Positions 25,757 to 37,180 of a stretch of DNA of 64,000 nucleotides are shown one piece after another. Numbering within the stretch: position 1 is the first letter of the stretch; each line of letters begins with the position of its first letter. A program made the translations under genes and the position numbers. Origin of the DNA: Gilvimarinus sp. DA14 (GTDB taxonomy: Bacteria > Pseudomonadota > Gammaproteobacteria > Pseudomonadales > Cellvibrionaceae). The stretch covers positions 1,652,501 through 1,716,500 of the forward strand of contig NZ_CP100350.1 of assembly GCF_024204685.1 (NCBI RefSeq), read 5' to 3'. The notes beneath the pieces are model-generated. The model searched no databases. It saw nothing but the letters and a program-made list of their open reading frames with translations, and was not told where the DNA came from.

Positions 25757-26383
25757 ATGACCACATTAGTAATCGGCGCAGGCGGGCAAATCGGCCGCAT
25801 GATTGTGCGCAAATTGCATGAAAGCGGAAAACCGGTGATCGCCATGCTAAGAAAACCCGATGCCGAGCTGGAATCACTGGGAATCGATATTCGTTTTGCC
25901 GATTTAGAAGAGGATTTTAGCCACGCGTTAACAGGCTGCGACCAAGTAATCTTTACCGCCGGATCTGGCGCTAAAACCGGCGCCGATAAGACCATTCTGG
26001 TGGATATGTGGGGCGCTATAAAAGCAATAGATGCCGCAAATAAGGCGGGAATAAAACACTTTGTTATGGTCAGCTCGCGCGGAGCAGAAGATCCGGACAA
26101 TGGCCCTGCCGCTATTAAACACTATTCGGTGTGCAAAAAAATGGCCGATGACCATTTGCTGGCTAGCGGCTTAAACTACACTATTTTGCGCCCGGGGCGC
26201 CTGTTGAACGAACCAGCTACCGGTGGCTTTAGCAGCGCCATGCCCGAAGCAAAAGAAGCGCAGATAATCACCCGTGAAGACGTCGCCGACGCCTGCATTT
26301 ATTGTCTGCAAACGTCGGGCACTGTGAATAAAATCTACCCACTGGTAAACGGCAACCAGCCCTTAGCCAACGCCCTGAATTAA
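25757..26383 (+). CDS. NAD(P)-binding atypical SDR (NmrA/YwnB-like)
   Basis: Atypical short-chain dehydrogenase of about 208 residues. The cofactor loop is VIGAGGQIGRMIV at the N-terminus, followed by the VIFTAGSGAKTGAD and HFVMVSSRGAEDP motifs and YTILRPGRLLNEPATG, all characteristic of YwnB/YtfG-like NAD(P)H-binding proteins that may act in oxidative stress or as quinone reductases. The frame is open from 25712, but the ATG at 25757 has a GGAG ribosome-binding site and begins exactly at the Rossmann strand (MTTLVIGAGG). Divergent from the SDR gene. The gap to the next gene (26384-26496) holds nothing I can identify. Confidence 0.85.
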   Translation: MTTLVIGAGGQIGRMIVRKLHESGKPVIAMLRKPDAELESLGIDIRFADLEEDFSHALTGCDQVIFTAGSGAKTGADKTILVDMWGAIKAIDAANKAGIKHFVMVSSRGAEDPDNGPAAIKHYSVCKKMADDHLLASGLNYTILRPGRLLNEPATGGFSSAMPEAKEAQIITREDVADACIYCLQTSGTVNKIYPLVNGNQPLANALN

Positions 26384-26496
26384 TCCAACCCCAGCGACGG
26401 GCACCACCACGTTGCCCGTATCCCGTCCAACATGCTCCGCTGTGCGTACCGGCCCCTAGCATCAGACTTCAGACATCCGGCGTCGGACGTTAAAAC

Positions 26497-27939
26497 CTAA
26501 ATCAACGGACTAAACAGATGCGTGATGTTCTCAAAAAAGCGCGACATCACACTGCGCTGGCGCCAACTTTCGGCACTGACACGATCGGCCTCGGCGCGGT
26601 AGGCGTCTAACAGCTTGGAGAGCTCGCAGGCGGTTGGCTGGTCATAGATAATCATGGTCATTTCAAAGTTCAGCCATAGGGAGCGCAAGTCCAGATTCAC
26701 CGTACCAAAAAACGCCAGGCTCTGATCTACCACTATGGCCTTGGTATGCAGCAGACCGGCACGATAAGTGTAAATTTCCACTCCGGCGGCCAGTAAACCA
26801 TCAAAATACGAATGGCTGGCATGGCGCACCAAGAACGAATCTACTTTTTCTGGCACCAATAGCCGCACCACCACACCGCGCCGTGCAGCGATGCGCAAAG
26901 CCTGCTCTAAGGCTTCCCCGGGCACGAAATAAGGGGTGACAATATCCACCGAGGTCTCGGCAGAAAAAATTGCCTGCAGCAGTGCACTGAGAATACTCTC
27001 CTTGGCGGCATCTGGGCCCGACGGTGCCAACTGCAAGAGCGCGGGACTGGGATCGGCAGCGAGCTTTTCCTGCAACAGAGGTAAGTCCTCACCCGTTTCG
27101 ATATTCCAATACCAGCGAAACACCGAGTCGAATACCGTTACTGCCGGACCTTCAATGCGCGCCATCATGTCCACCCACTGGCCCACACCGGCATCCACTT
27201 TAAAGTGGGCCGGATCCACCAGATTAAAACTGCCCATATAAGCCACACGATTGTCCACCACTACCGTTTTACGGTGGTTGCGCAGGTCGTATCTGGCCAA
27301 TTGCCAGGGCGTCATGTTTATGGGGCAGGCCTTTACCATCTGTACACCGGCCGTTTTTAAGCGGTGATACTCGGAGGTGGAGAAAAATGGCGAGCTACCG
27401 ACAGCATCGAGCATTAGGCGACACTCGACGCCTCGTGTCGCAGCGTCCAGCAGCTCTGCCACCACCCGGTCAACCTGTCCACCCGCCTGGCAAATGTAAA
27501 ACTCCAGATGACAGAATTCCCGCGCCTGGCGAATGTCGGCAACCAAGGCATCGATGATGTCATGGGTGTGACCGAGAAATGCCAAGCGATTCCCACCCAC
27601 GGGCGGGATGCCCGAGGTGCGATACTCCAAGCGCGACAACGCCCTGCCGGCGGTGTGGTATTCGCGCCAATCAATTACCGACTCGTTTTGCTGGCGTGTG
27701 TGCAGGTAAGCCTGGCGCAAACGCACACTGCGCTGGGAGCGTTTAACGCCTAAAAAGCGCTCGCCAAACAACAGATATAGGCCCACCCCTACGTAGGGCA
27801 AAAGCACCAGTACCAGCAGCCACGCCAGCGACACCCCTACCGGCAAACGCTTCATAATCACCCGCACGGCGAATGTAATCACCAGTAGCAAGTGCCCCCA
27901 GATTAACAATTGCTGCAATACACTGAGCACTAAGGACAA
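26497..27939 (-). CDS. cls: Cardiolipin synthase, ClsA-type
   Basis: Makes cardiolipin from phosphatidylglycerol at the inner membrane. The N-terminus has two membrane helices (LLIWGHLLLVITFAVRVI and VSLAWLLVLVLLPYVGVGLY) and the PLDc_N motif FGERFLG. Two phospholipase D catalytic motifs follow: HRKTVVVDNRVAYMGSFN and HTKAIVVDQSLAFFGTVN, each supplying His, Lys and Asp. The C-terminus is hydrophobic (FFENITHLFSPLI). At 480 residues it agrees with bacterial ClsA. It is the first of two PLD-family enzymes in this region; a small secreted protein gene lies between them. Confidence 0.93.
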   Translation of the reverse strand: MSLVLSVLQQLLIWGHLLLVITFAVRVIMKRLPVGVSLAWLLVLVLLPYVGVGLYLLFGERFLGVKRSQRSVRLRQAYLHTRQQNESVIDWREYHTAGRALSRLEYRTSGIPPVGGNRLAFLGHTHDIIDALVADIRQAREFCHLEFYICQAGGQVDRVVAELLDAATRGVECRLMLDAVGSSPFFSTSEYHRLKTAGVQMVKACPINMTPWQLARYDLRNHRKTVVVDNRVAYMGSFNLVDPAHFKVDAGVGQWVDMMARIEGPAVTVFDSVFRWYWNIETGEDLPLLQEKLAADPSPALLQLAPSGPDAAKESILSALLQAIFSAETSVDIVTPYFVPGEALEQALRIAARRGVVVRLLVPEKVDSFLVRHASHSYFDGLLAAGVEIYTYRAGLLHTKAIVVDQSLAFFGTVNLDLRSLWLNFEMTMIIYDQPTACELSKLLDAYRAEADRVSAESWRQRSVMSRFFENITHLFSPLI

Positions 27940-28058
27940 GCAAAACCTCCATGGCGCCGCGCGAGCGCGGCAAAACCTACTAGATAAGGTATTATACGGT
28001 CATATCCCGTCATGGATGCAATCAACCACTTATGCGCGTAAATGCGATAGGAGATCAG

Positions 28059-28685
28059 ATGTTAAACCGTACCGCCTGTGGCTTACTGCTAACAGCCCTA
28101 CTTGCCAGCCCTGTATGCCAGGCTGCGAATTTACAGTTTATGGGTCGCAGTGTGGCCAGTGAAATGACGCCCTCTGAAGTAACCGACTTTAAGCGCAGCA
28201 TAGCCCAAGCCCTGAACGAGGCGCCCGATTTACGCACTATTAACTGGCAGTCTGAAACCTCTTCGCGCCACGGTAGGGTAAAGATTAAATACAGCTACAA
28301 AAATAACGACCAGGAGTGTCGCAAAGCAATTTTCGATTTGCGCAACGAAGAACAGAGGCGCGATTTTTTCCATTTTGATGCGTGTAAACAAGATAGTGGC
28401 AAATGGGCCGTGAGCGAAACCGCGGCGACAGAATTTAGCAAAGAAGAGTGGAGCCAACTTAAGGCAATCTTTGTTGATGCCATTGAGCACAACCGCGACG
28501 GCGAAACAGCCGAATGGGCCAACAATGGTAACAGCGCCAGCATTACTCCACGCAGCACGCTTAAAAACGCCGACAGCCACTGCCGGGTTATGGACATATC
28601 CCTGGAGGACCAATCAGGGGACACCGCCGTTGGGATTTACACCTTTTGCAAAGATGAGTACCAGTGGCGCCGCCAGGCACCTTAA
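28059..28685 (+). CDS. Secreted protein with RT0821/Lpp0805-like surface antigen domain
   Basis: A 208-residue protein with an N-terminal signal peptide (LNRTACGLLLTALLASPVCQA). The frame opens at 28032, but AGGAGATCAG precedes the ATG at 28059. The C-terminal part (TAEWANNGNSASITPRSTL, followed by CRVMDISLED and a terminal YTFCKDEYQWRR) resembles the 17-kDa surface antigen/RT0821-Lpp0805 fold, in which the pattern W-N-x-x-S-G-S-x-T-P is typical and two Cys flank the strands. Middle part is unassigned. Function unknown; periplasmic or outer-membrane location is inferred. It lies between two converging PLD-family genes on the opposite strand. Confidence 0.65.
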   Translation: MLNRTACGLLLTALLASPVCQAANLQFMGRSVASEMTPSEVTDFKRSIAQALNEAPDLRTINWQSETSSRHGRVKIKYSYKNNDQECRKAIFDLRNEEQRRDFFHFDACKQDSGKWAVSETAATEFSKEEWSQLKAIFVDAIEHNRDGETAEWANNGNSASITPRSTLKNADSHCRVMDISLEDQSGDTAVGIYTFCKDEYQWRRQAP

Positions 28686-28697
28686 CCCCCCGTCTAA

Positions 28698-30254
28698 CTA
28701 CAACTGAGACTCCACCGGCATTATTTTTAAGACATTAGCCATTGCCCGACGCCACCAGCTGGCGTTGGGCTCTGTGTTGTAGACTTCGCCGCTGTAAGTA
28801 TCCAGCCAAGCAATATCTTCGTCCTGCCACTGCACTTCATAGGCTATATTTTGCAATAGCGCGTCTACGCCCTCGAGCAGTTTGCGAGCCAGATCGGGGG
28901 AGTCGATCAACACACCCATTTCAGAATTCAGCCAAGCCGAGCGCGGGTCCAGGTTAAACGAACCGACAAATACCCAGCGCTGATCAACGACAAAAGTTTT
29001 GGCGTGTAAGCTCGATGATGATGAAATGCTCCAGGCTTTCGGATCTACATTCGGCCTGGCTTTTACCTCGTAGAGCTTTACCCCCGCCCGCAGCAAATCA
29101 TCGCGCTTTTTCGCATAACCACTGTGCACGGCTACTACATCGGTGGCGGCCAGAGCGTTGGTGATAACCGTCACCGACAATCCCTCGCTGGCTTTGCGTG
29201 TGAGAAGTTCGGTGCCGCTATCGCGGGGTACAAAATAAGGTGAAACTAAAAACAGCTCTTGCTCGGCCGAGCTAAACATTTGCATCAGCCGATTAATCAC
29301 TAATGCGTCGCCCGAGTCTTTAGCATCCATCAGCGCCAAATCCGGAGTATCAGCCCAAATTTGCACTGGGGCCCAAATCATGGGCAAGCTGCCATCTTTA
29401 ATTTTCTCGCCAACTGCCGTTTCCACCAGGGCGTCGCTGTAGCTGCTATTTTCCAGGTGCTCAAGCGCAGTCTCAACCGATGCATCGGCGCGGCGTTTAT
29501 CACCAGAGCTTTGACTATCCTCGTGTAACAATGCCAGTGGATAAACTAGCTCACTGTTCCAGTAGGCATCAAACTGATTTGACACTTTAACCACCGCCGG
29601 GCCAAACAGGAGCGCATCCATATCGCCAAAATTCACTACCTGATTCGCTGCAAAATATTCATCCCCCACATTGCGCCCCCCAACTATGGTGGCAATATTA
29701 TCTGCAGTGAGAGACTTGTTGTGCATGCGGTGATTCAGGCGGCCAAAATCAGTCATCAATTGCCAACCCCGCCCGCCGCGCCAATAAAACGGGTTGTACA
29801 TTCGCACGGTAATATTCGGATGCGCATCCAGATAAGTCAGCGGAAAGTCGTGCGGGCGTTTTTCCATATCGTCTAATAACAAACGAACTCTCACACCGCG
29901 CTCTGCCGCCTGCCACAGAGCCCAGGATAAAATATTCCCCGTATCATCCTGATGAAACAGATAATACTGTACATCCAGAGTCTGGGTAGCGTTGGCAACC
30001 AATGCCAAGCGCGCAGCAAACGCCTGAGTCCCCTCGCTAAGAAGATGTACCCCAGAGTGCTCGGCCGCCGCTTGTGCATGCTGGCGCAACTTTCGCTCTG
30101 CCTCAACCAAGGGCGCTTGCTCGGGCGCGGGCTGACTTAACTGTACCTCCACTTCGGACCTATCCGGCGCCGAGGCACAGCCCCACAGCCCGGAACCCAA
30201 ACACATAAGACTGGCAAGGCGAAGAAATTTTTTACGAAAGCCGATGAGCTGCAT
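28698..30254 (-). CDS. Phospholipase D-family lipoprotein, ClsC/YmdC-like
   Basis: Membrane-anchored phosphatidyl transferase or phospholipase of 518 residues. The N-terminus has a lipoprotein signal (LASLMCLGSGLWGC, Cys26). Two HxK motifs: HNKSLTADNIATIVGGRNVG in the first half and HAKTFVVDQRWVFVGSFN with NLDPRSAWLNSEMG in the second; ClsC makes cardiolipin from PG and PE, so this could be a third-type cardiolipin synthase. The segment LALVANATQTLDVQYYLFH is shared with this family. It converges on the small antigen-like gene with a 12-bp gap. It has no two-helix N-terminal anchor, unlike the Cls at 26497. Confidence 0.86.
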   Translation of the reverse strand: MQLIGFRKKFLRLASLMCLGSGLWGCASAPDRSEVEVQLSQPAPEQAPLVEAERKLRQHAQAAAEHSGVHLLSEGTQAFAARLALVANATQTLDVQYYLFHQDDTGNILSWALWQAAERGVRVRLLLDDMEKRPHDFPLTYLDAHPNITVRMYNPFYWRGGRGWQLMTDFGRLNHRMHNKSLTADNIATIVGGRNVGDEYFAANQVVNFGDMDALLFGPAVVKVSNQFDAYWNSELVYPLALLHEDSQSSGDKRRADASVETALEHLENSSYSDALVETAVGEKIKDGSLPMIWAPVQIWADTPDLALMDAKDSGDALVINRLMQMFSSAEQELFLVSPYFVPRDSGTELLTRKASEGLSVTVITNALAATDVVAVHSGYAKKRDDLLRAGVKLYEVKARPNVDPKAWSISSSSSLHAKTFVVDQRWVFVGSFNLDPRSAWLNSEMGVLIDSPDLARKLLEGVDALLQNIAYEVQWQDEDIAWLDTYSGEVYNTEPNASWWRRAMANVLKIMPVESQL

Positions 30255-30560
30255 GAAAAGGTCCGTTTATTCTGTGCAAATTATTACTGTCAGTGTAGCA
30301 ACAACCCCGAGAACACTGTAGTCAGCGTGCCCTTGTATGCCGATGCTGGTAAATGAATCAGGGGCAGGGCCAGTAAAGAGCCGCATTTTAATATCAGCGC
30401 AGGGCAAGCCAATATTTCGGCTTCTTCTTACTTTTCCACTCATCGACGGCAGACCGCTATGCAGTGAATATATGGTCAAGCGCTGGCTTAGGCAAACACC
30501 CCCTTAGCGATCGGGTGAAATTTTGCTGTGTAAAACCACCAGTACCATAATGCGACAGCT
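30255..30560. other. Non-coding gap between purA terminator and PLD gene
   Basis: 306 bases with no supported gene on either strand; one 70-codon open frame on the reverse strand lacks a ribosome-binding site and similarity to anything I know. It probably contains the PLD-gene promoter. Confidence 0.5.
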
Positions 30561-30590
30561 AAAAAAAACGCCACATCAATGTGGCGTTTT
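30561..30590 (-). terminator. Rho-independent terminator of hisZ-purA
   Basis: Arms AACGCCACA and TGTGGCGTT around TCAA; on the reverse strand this is followed by a run of eight Ts. It lies 25 bp after the purA stop. Confidence 0.9.
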
Positions 30591-30614
30591 AATACAACAC
30601 ACCTTCGCGTTACA

Positions 30615-33130
<2,516 letters not shown>

Positions 33131-33202
33131 AGCAGACTCTATCGGTTTGAATCTTGGTTGAAACTGTGCGGCAGCGCCAAGCGGTACCTATCGATGCGAC
33201 AC

Positions 33203-33262
33203 AAAAAAGCCGGGCTTTAGTTCGCCCGTCACGGTATTGGTGACGGGCGAGCTCACCCGGCT
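33203..33262 (-). terminator. Double-stem terminator after hflC
   Basis: Outer stem AGCCGGG/CCCGGCT encloses an inner 11-bp stem TCGCCCGTCAC/GTGACGGGCGA; on the reverse strand a T-run (TTTTTT) follows the outer stem. It separates the hfl operon from hisZ-purA. Confidence 0.88.
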
Positions 33263-33309
33263 GGGGGATTCTACCACCTTTGAGCGGCAAATGTTGAGCG
33301 AAAAATCGC

Positions 33310-34185
33310 CTATTTTTGCCCGTTTGCGTCCTTCAAGAAGCGGAAGAAATCGCTTTCGGGGTCCACTACCATCAGGTCTTCCTTGCTGGCGAACGACTTT
33401 CTGTAAGCCGTCAGCGAGCGCACGAAAGCGTAGAAATCCCGGTTCTGATTGTAGGCCTCGGCGAAAGTGGCCGCCGCAGTGGCATCGCCCTCACCGCGAA
33501 TCTTTTCCGCATCGCGATAGGCGTTAGCTTCCAACACTGCCACCTGACGGTCAGCATCTGCACGAATCACTTCAGCCTGCTCGGCACCCTTGGAGCGATA
33601 CTCGCGAGCTTCTTTTTCCCGGTCGGCCGACATACGGTCAAATACGGATTCACTCACGTCTTCAGGCAAGTCGATACGCTTAACACGAATATCCAGCACA
33701 TCGATACCCAACAGCTCATTGGCTGACTCGTTCAGGCTCAGCGTCAGCTCGTGCATCAATTCATCGCGTTTACCGGAGACCACTTCGTGCAAGGTACGGC
33801 TACCAATCTGGTTACGAAGCTCATCGGCAACACGGCTGGCCAAACGACTGGCCGCCACCGCTTCATCGCCACCGGTAGCTTTGTAATACTCATCGACATT
33901 TTCGATGCGCCACTTCGCGTAGGAATCCACGATCAAACGCTTATTCTCGATGGTATAAAAACTTTCCGGGCGCGCGTCGGTAGTCATAATGCGACCGTCG
34001 AACTTGCGCAGTTTATCGGCAAACGGAATTTTAACGTGCAGGCCGGGCTCGACATCGGGATTGATCAGGCGGCCAAAGCGCAACACCACCGCACGCTCAT
34101 ACTCGGAAACGATATAGAGACTGTTAGCTGCCACCAGCACCACGAGGGCAATGGCTGCCAAACCAAAAAAGGATTTGTTAGACAT
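33310..34185 (-). CDS. hflC: FtsH protease modulator HflC
   Basis: Inner-membrane SPFH/stomatin-family protein forming a cage with HflK around FtsH. The N-terminal membrane segment is FFGLAAIALVVLVAANSLYIV, followed by the SPFH domain (YERAVVLRFGRL, ALNESANELLGIDVLDIRVK). The HflC-typical helix AEQAEVIRADADRQVAVLEA and the C-terminal PESDFFRFLKDANGQ are visible. At 291 residues it is of normal size. It overlaps hflK by one base. Confidence 0.95.
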   Translation of the reverse strand: MSNKSFFGLAAIALVVLVAANSLYIVSEYERAVVLRFGRLINPDVEPGLHVKIPFADKLRKFDGRIMTTDARPESFYTIENKRLIVDSYAKWRIENVDEYYKATGGDEAVAASRLASRVADELRNQIGSRTLHEVVSGKRDELMHELTLSLNESANELLGIDVLDIRVKRIDLPEDVSESVFDRMSADREKEAREYRSKGAEQAEVIRADADRQVAVLEANAYRDAEKIRGEGDATAAATFAEAYNQNRDFYAFVRSLTAYRKSFASKEDLMVVDPESDFFRFLKDANGQK

Positions 34186-35330
34186 TAGCGGCCCTCCCGA
34201 TAGTTGCTGGTGCTATTGGTACGACCCAGCTGGCGTGCCACATAATCGCTGATTTGACGCAGCTGATCCTGAGTCAGGGTGGCACTGCGATTCTGACTTT
34301 CGCTCGCCGCCATCAGTTTATCCAGAGGCAGATACATCATGTTATTGCCCCCTTCTACGTCCACCAGTACTTTGGAAGCTGCGCCCATTACTTCCTCAAC
34401 AGTTTCAATGTACAAACGCTCGCGGGTAACTTCCGGCGCTTTTTCGTACTCGGCCAGCAAATTCAAAAAGCGTTCGGTTTCACCTTCGGCGCGGCTGGTC
34501 ACCTCGGCCTTGTAGGCCTCAGCTTCTTCCAGCATACGCTGAGCGCGACCACGGGCTGCGGGCACTACCGCATTGGCGTAGGCCTGGGCTTCGTTCTTCA
34601 GGCGCTCTTCGTCTTCTTTCGCTTTAATTACATCATCGAAAGCGGCGCGAACTTCTTCCGGCGGACGACCTTCCTGAATATTCACATCGCGCACCAAAAT
34701 ACCTGTGCCGTAGCTGTCCAGGTACTGCTGCAAACGCACTTCAACTTCGTCGGCTATTTTGCCGCGGCCTTCTGACAGCACCTGTTCCAGCTCGGTGGAG
34801 CCCACTACGTGGCGCAAAGCAGAGTCGGCGGCATGGCGCAGGCTGACTTCCGGCTCACGCACATTCAGCACATAAGCTTTTACGTCGTTAACATTGTACT
34901 GCACGGTAATGGGCAACTCGACGATGCTCTCGTCTTCGGTCAGCATCAATCCGCGGCTGGGGTACTGGCGCTCCTCGGTGACGTTTTCCACGAACACTTC
35001 GGTAACCAGAGGCGCATTCCAGCGCAAACCTGGCTGCTTGATCTCTTTAAACGCACCCAGCTGCAAAACGACCGCACGCTCTTTTTCATCTACCTGATAA
35101 AAGCCGGTAAACGCGTACAACAACGCTGCAACAATACCAGCGCCGACCAGCAGCGAGCCGAAGCCTTTGCCGCCACTACCACTGCCGTCGCCTCCGCCGG
35201 ATTTACCGCCAAAGATACCGCCCAGCTTTTCCTGCAGTTTTTTCAGCGCTTCATCCAGATCTGGCGGGCCGTCGTTGTTGCGATTGCCCCAGGGGTCCTT
35301 ACCCCCGCCTCCCGGTTCATTCCAGGCCAT
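34185..35330 (-). CDS. hflK: FtsH protease modulator HflK
   Basis: Partner of HflC. The N-terminus is Gly-rich (MAWNEPGGGGKDPWG and a GGKSGGGDGSGSGGKGFG stretch), as in HflK, followed by a membrane segment at about 57-76 (GSLLVGAGIVAALLYAFTGF) and the SPFH domain (EKERAVVLQLGAFK, VLNVREPEVSLRHAADSALR). The LDSYGTGILVRDVNIQEGRPPE segment is typical of the family. It starts 60 bases after the hflX end and overlaps hflC by one base, so co-translation is likely. Confidence 0.95.
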   Translation of the reverse strand: MAWNEPGGGGKDPWGNRNNDGPPDLDEALKKLQEKLGGIFGGKSGGGDGSGSGGKGFGSLLVGAGIVAALLYAFTGFYQVDEKERAVVLQLGAFKEIKQPGLRWNAPLVTEVFVENVTEERQYPSRGLMLTEDESIVELPITVQYNVNDVKAYVLNVREPEVSLRHAADSALRHVVGSTELEQVLSEGRGKIADEVEVRLQQYLDSYGTGILVRDVNIQEGRPPEEVRAAFDDVIKAKEDEERLKNEAQAYANAVVPAARGRAQRMLEEAEAYKAEVTSRAEGETERFLNLLAEYEKAPEVTRERLYIETVEEVMGAASKVLVDVEGGNNMMYLPLDKLMAASESQNRSATLTQDQLRQISDYVARQLGRTNSTSNYREGR

Positions 35331-35441
35331 AGGTTAACTCCGTTGCATGTTAAGTGTGGCGAGCACCGGACGGTACTCGCCTGTTATTTTTGCTGGCGCA
35401 ATTCTAGCATTGGGTGGAAGAGGTTAACACCAAGGCCGGAC

Positions 35442-36767
35442 TTAAAAATTGCCCGCTGCCTGATGGTCTACAGGTGCCTCACCGTGCCAATGCAACTGAT
35501 CAAACCGCAGCCCCAGACTACTGAGAATACGCATAAGATCGCTATGGGGAATACGCAGAGCCACGGTGCTGCAGCCATCTTCGCGATAGGTTTCAGCGCC
35601 TATAGCGTGCTGCTCAAATAAGCGCGCACGCAAACGGCCGTCGGTAGGGGCCAGGATCAGATCGCCCTCGATCATCTCTTCGCCCACCAGCTCGGTAACC
35701 GCCTGGTAAAGCAATTCGACGCCTGCACCGGTTTGCGCCGATAGCCACACGGCCACAGGGCTGCCGTCGTCATCGCGATCGATACGCGGCTCCATATTCA
35801 GCAGATCAATTTTATTAAATACCCGCAGCTGCGGCAGCTCGCCCGCGCCGATTTCCACCAGCACTTCGTCTACCTGCTCAATATAGTGCAGCCGCTCGTC
35901 CGCCGCCGCGTCTATCACGTGCAACAGCAAACTTGCATTTGCGGCCTCTTCCAAGGTCGCGCGAAAGGCCTCCACCAGCTTATGCGGCAAATGACTGATA
36001 AAACCTACGGTATCGGCCAGAATTACCGCGCCAATATCGTCGAGCTCGACACGGCGCATGGTCGGGTCGAGAGTCGCAAACAGCTGGTCCTCGGCGTAAA
36101 CGTCCTCACCAGTAATCTGATTGAACAAGGTAGACTTACCGGCGTTGGTGTAACCCACCAGCGACACCGTGGGGATAGAGGCACGCTGACGCGACCGCCT
36201 GCCCTGTTCGCGCTGGGTGCGGACCTTGGACAAGCGCTTCTCGATACTGGAAATACGCCCGCGCAGCAGACGGCGGTCCGTTTCAAGCTGGGTTTCACCC
36301 GGCCCGCGTAAACCAATACCGCCTTTTTGCCGCTCCAAGTGGGTCCAGCCCCGCACCAGGCGGGTGGACATATGACGCAGCTGCGCCAGCTCTACCTGGA
36401 GCTTACCCTCGAAGGTACGAGCGCGCTGGGCAAAAATATCCAGAATCAAACCGGTGCGATCGAGCACCCGGCACTTGAGCGCTTTTTCAAGGTTGCGTTC
36501 CTGAGACGGACTGAGGTTGTGATTAAAAATAACCAGTTCTGCCCGGTGCTCTTCCACCAAGGCCTGCAGCTCTTGCAGCTTGCCTGTACCGACAAAGTAT
36601 TTGGCGTGAGGCGCGTCGCGATGACCACCCACAAACGCCACCGGGTCGCCACCGGCAGACAAAACGAGTTCTTCAAATTCTCGGGGGTCTTCGGGCTCTT
36701 GCCCGCTGGAGAGGTCCAGATGAACCAGCACCGCTAGCTCACCTGAATCAGGTCGATCAAAAAACAA
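35442..36767 (-). CDS. hflX: GTPase HflX
   Basis: Ribosome-associated GTPase that splits stalled 70S ribosomes. The N-terminal HflX domain contains DPVAFVGGHRDAPHAKYFVG and VIFNHNLSPSQERNLEKALK, followed by a linker with LRHMSTRLVRGWTHLERQKG and the coiled RRLLRGRISSIEKRLSKVRT. The G domain has G1 GYTNAGKST, G3 DTVGF and G4 NKIDLL. It is 441 residues long, usual for the family. It lies in the conserved miaA-hfq-hflX-hflK-hflC order, 17 bp after hfq. Confidence 0.96.
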   Translation of the reverse strand: MFFDRPDSGELAVLVHLDLSSGQEPEDPREFEELVLSAGGDPVAFVGGHRDAPHAKYFVGTGKLQELQALVEEHRAELVIFNHNLSPSQERNLEKALKCRVLDRTGLILDIFAQRARTFEGKLQVELAQLRHMSTRLVRGWTHLERQKGGIGLRGPGETQLETDRRLLRGRISSIEKRLSKVRTQREQGRRSRQRASIPTVSLVGYTNAGKSTLFNQITGEDVYAEDQLFATLDPTMRRVELDDIGAVILADTVGFISHLPHKLVEAFRATLEEAANASLLLHVIDAAADERLHYIEQVDEVLVEIGAGELPQLRVFNKIDLLNMEPRIDRDDDGSPVAVWLSAQTGAGVELLYQAVTELVGEEMIEGDLILAPTDGRLRARLFEQHAIGAETYREDGCSTVALRIPHSDLMRILSSLGLRFDQLHWHGEAPVDHQAAGNF

Positions 36768-36784
36768 TGATTTACCTCGTGGAA

Positions 36785-37051
36785 TTACTCGCCCTGAGCA
36801 TCGCCACCGTCTTCACCCTCAGCAGCAGGGTTCAACAGCGGAACGCGAACAGCGCGCGAAGGTACCACAGTAGAAATGGCGTGTTTATAAACCATTTGAC
36901 TGACAGTGTTTTTCAGCAGCACCACAAACTGGTCGAAGGACTCGACCTGGCCCTGCAGCTTAATACCATTTACCAGGTAAATGGATACCGGAACGCGCTC
37001 TTTACGCAGCACATTCAAGTAAGGGTCTTGTAAGCTGTGCCCTTTTGACAT
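36785..37051 (-). CDS. hfq: RNA chaperone Hfq
   Basis: Sm-like hexameric RNA chaperone. The frame is open to 37138, but the ATG at 37051 starts [20 protein letters not shown], with AAAAGGAG just upstream, and matches Hfq. Sm1 motif region [20 protein letters not shown] and Sm2 [12 protein letters not shown] are complete. The C-terminal tail ([15 protein letters not shown]) is acidic and short. At 88 residues it is between the 82 of Pseudomonas and the 102 of E. coli. Confidence 0.97.
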   Translation of the reverse strand: MSKGHSLQDPYLNVLRKERVPVSIYLVNGIKLQGQVESFDQFVVLLKNTVSQMVYKHAISTVVPSRAVRVPLLNPAAEGEDGGDAQGE

Positions 37052-37180
37052 CTTTTTTCTCCTTTTGATAATAAAAATACGCCTAAGTCTTTCAAAAACC
37101 GGAAGCATTTCGGCCCGAAAGGGGGCGATGACAAGCATGAAAAACTGACTAGGATTTTCACAGTTGTATTATATGGCCCC

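Noticed and set aside
30267-30479. 70-codon reverse frame in the purA-PLD gap
   Set aside because: No ribosome-binding site, no recognisable features.
37052-37138. 29-residue extension of Hfq
   Set aside because: The ribosome-binding site and family start are at 37051.
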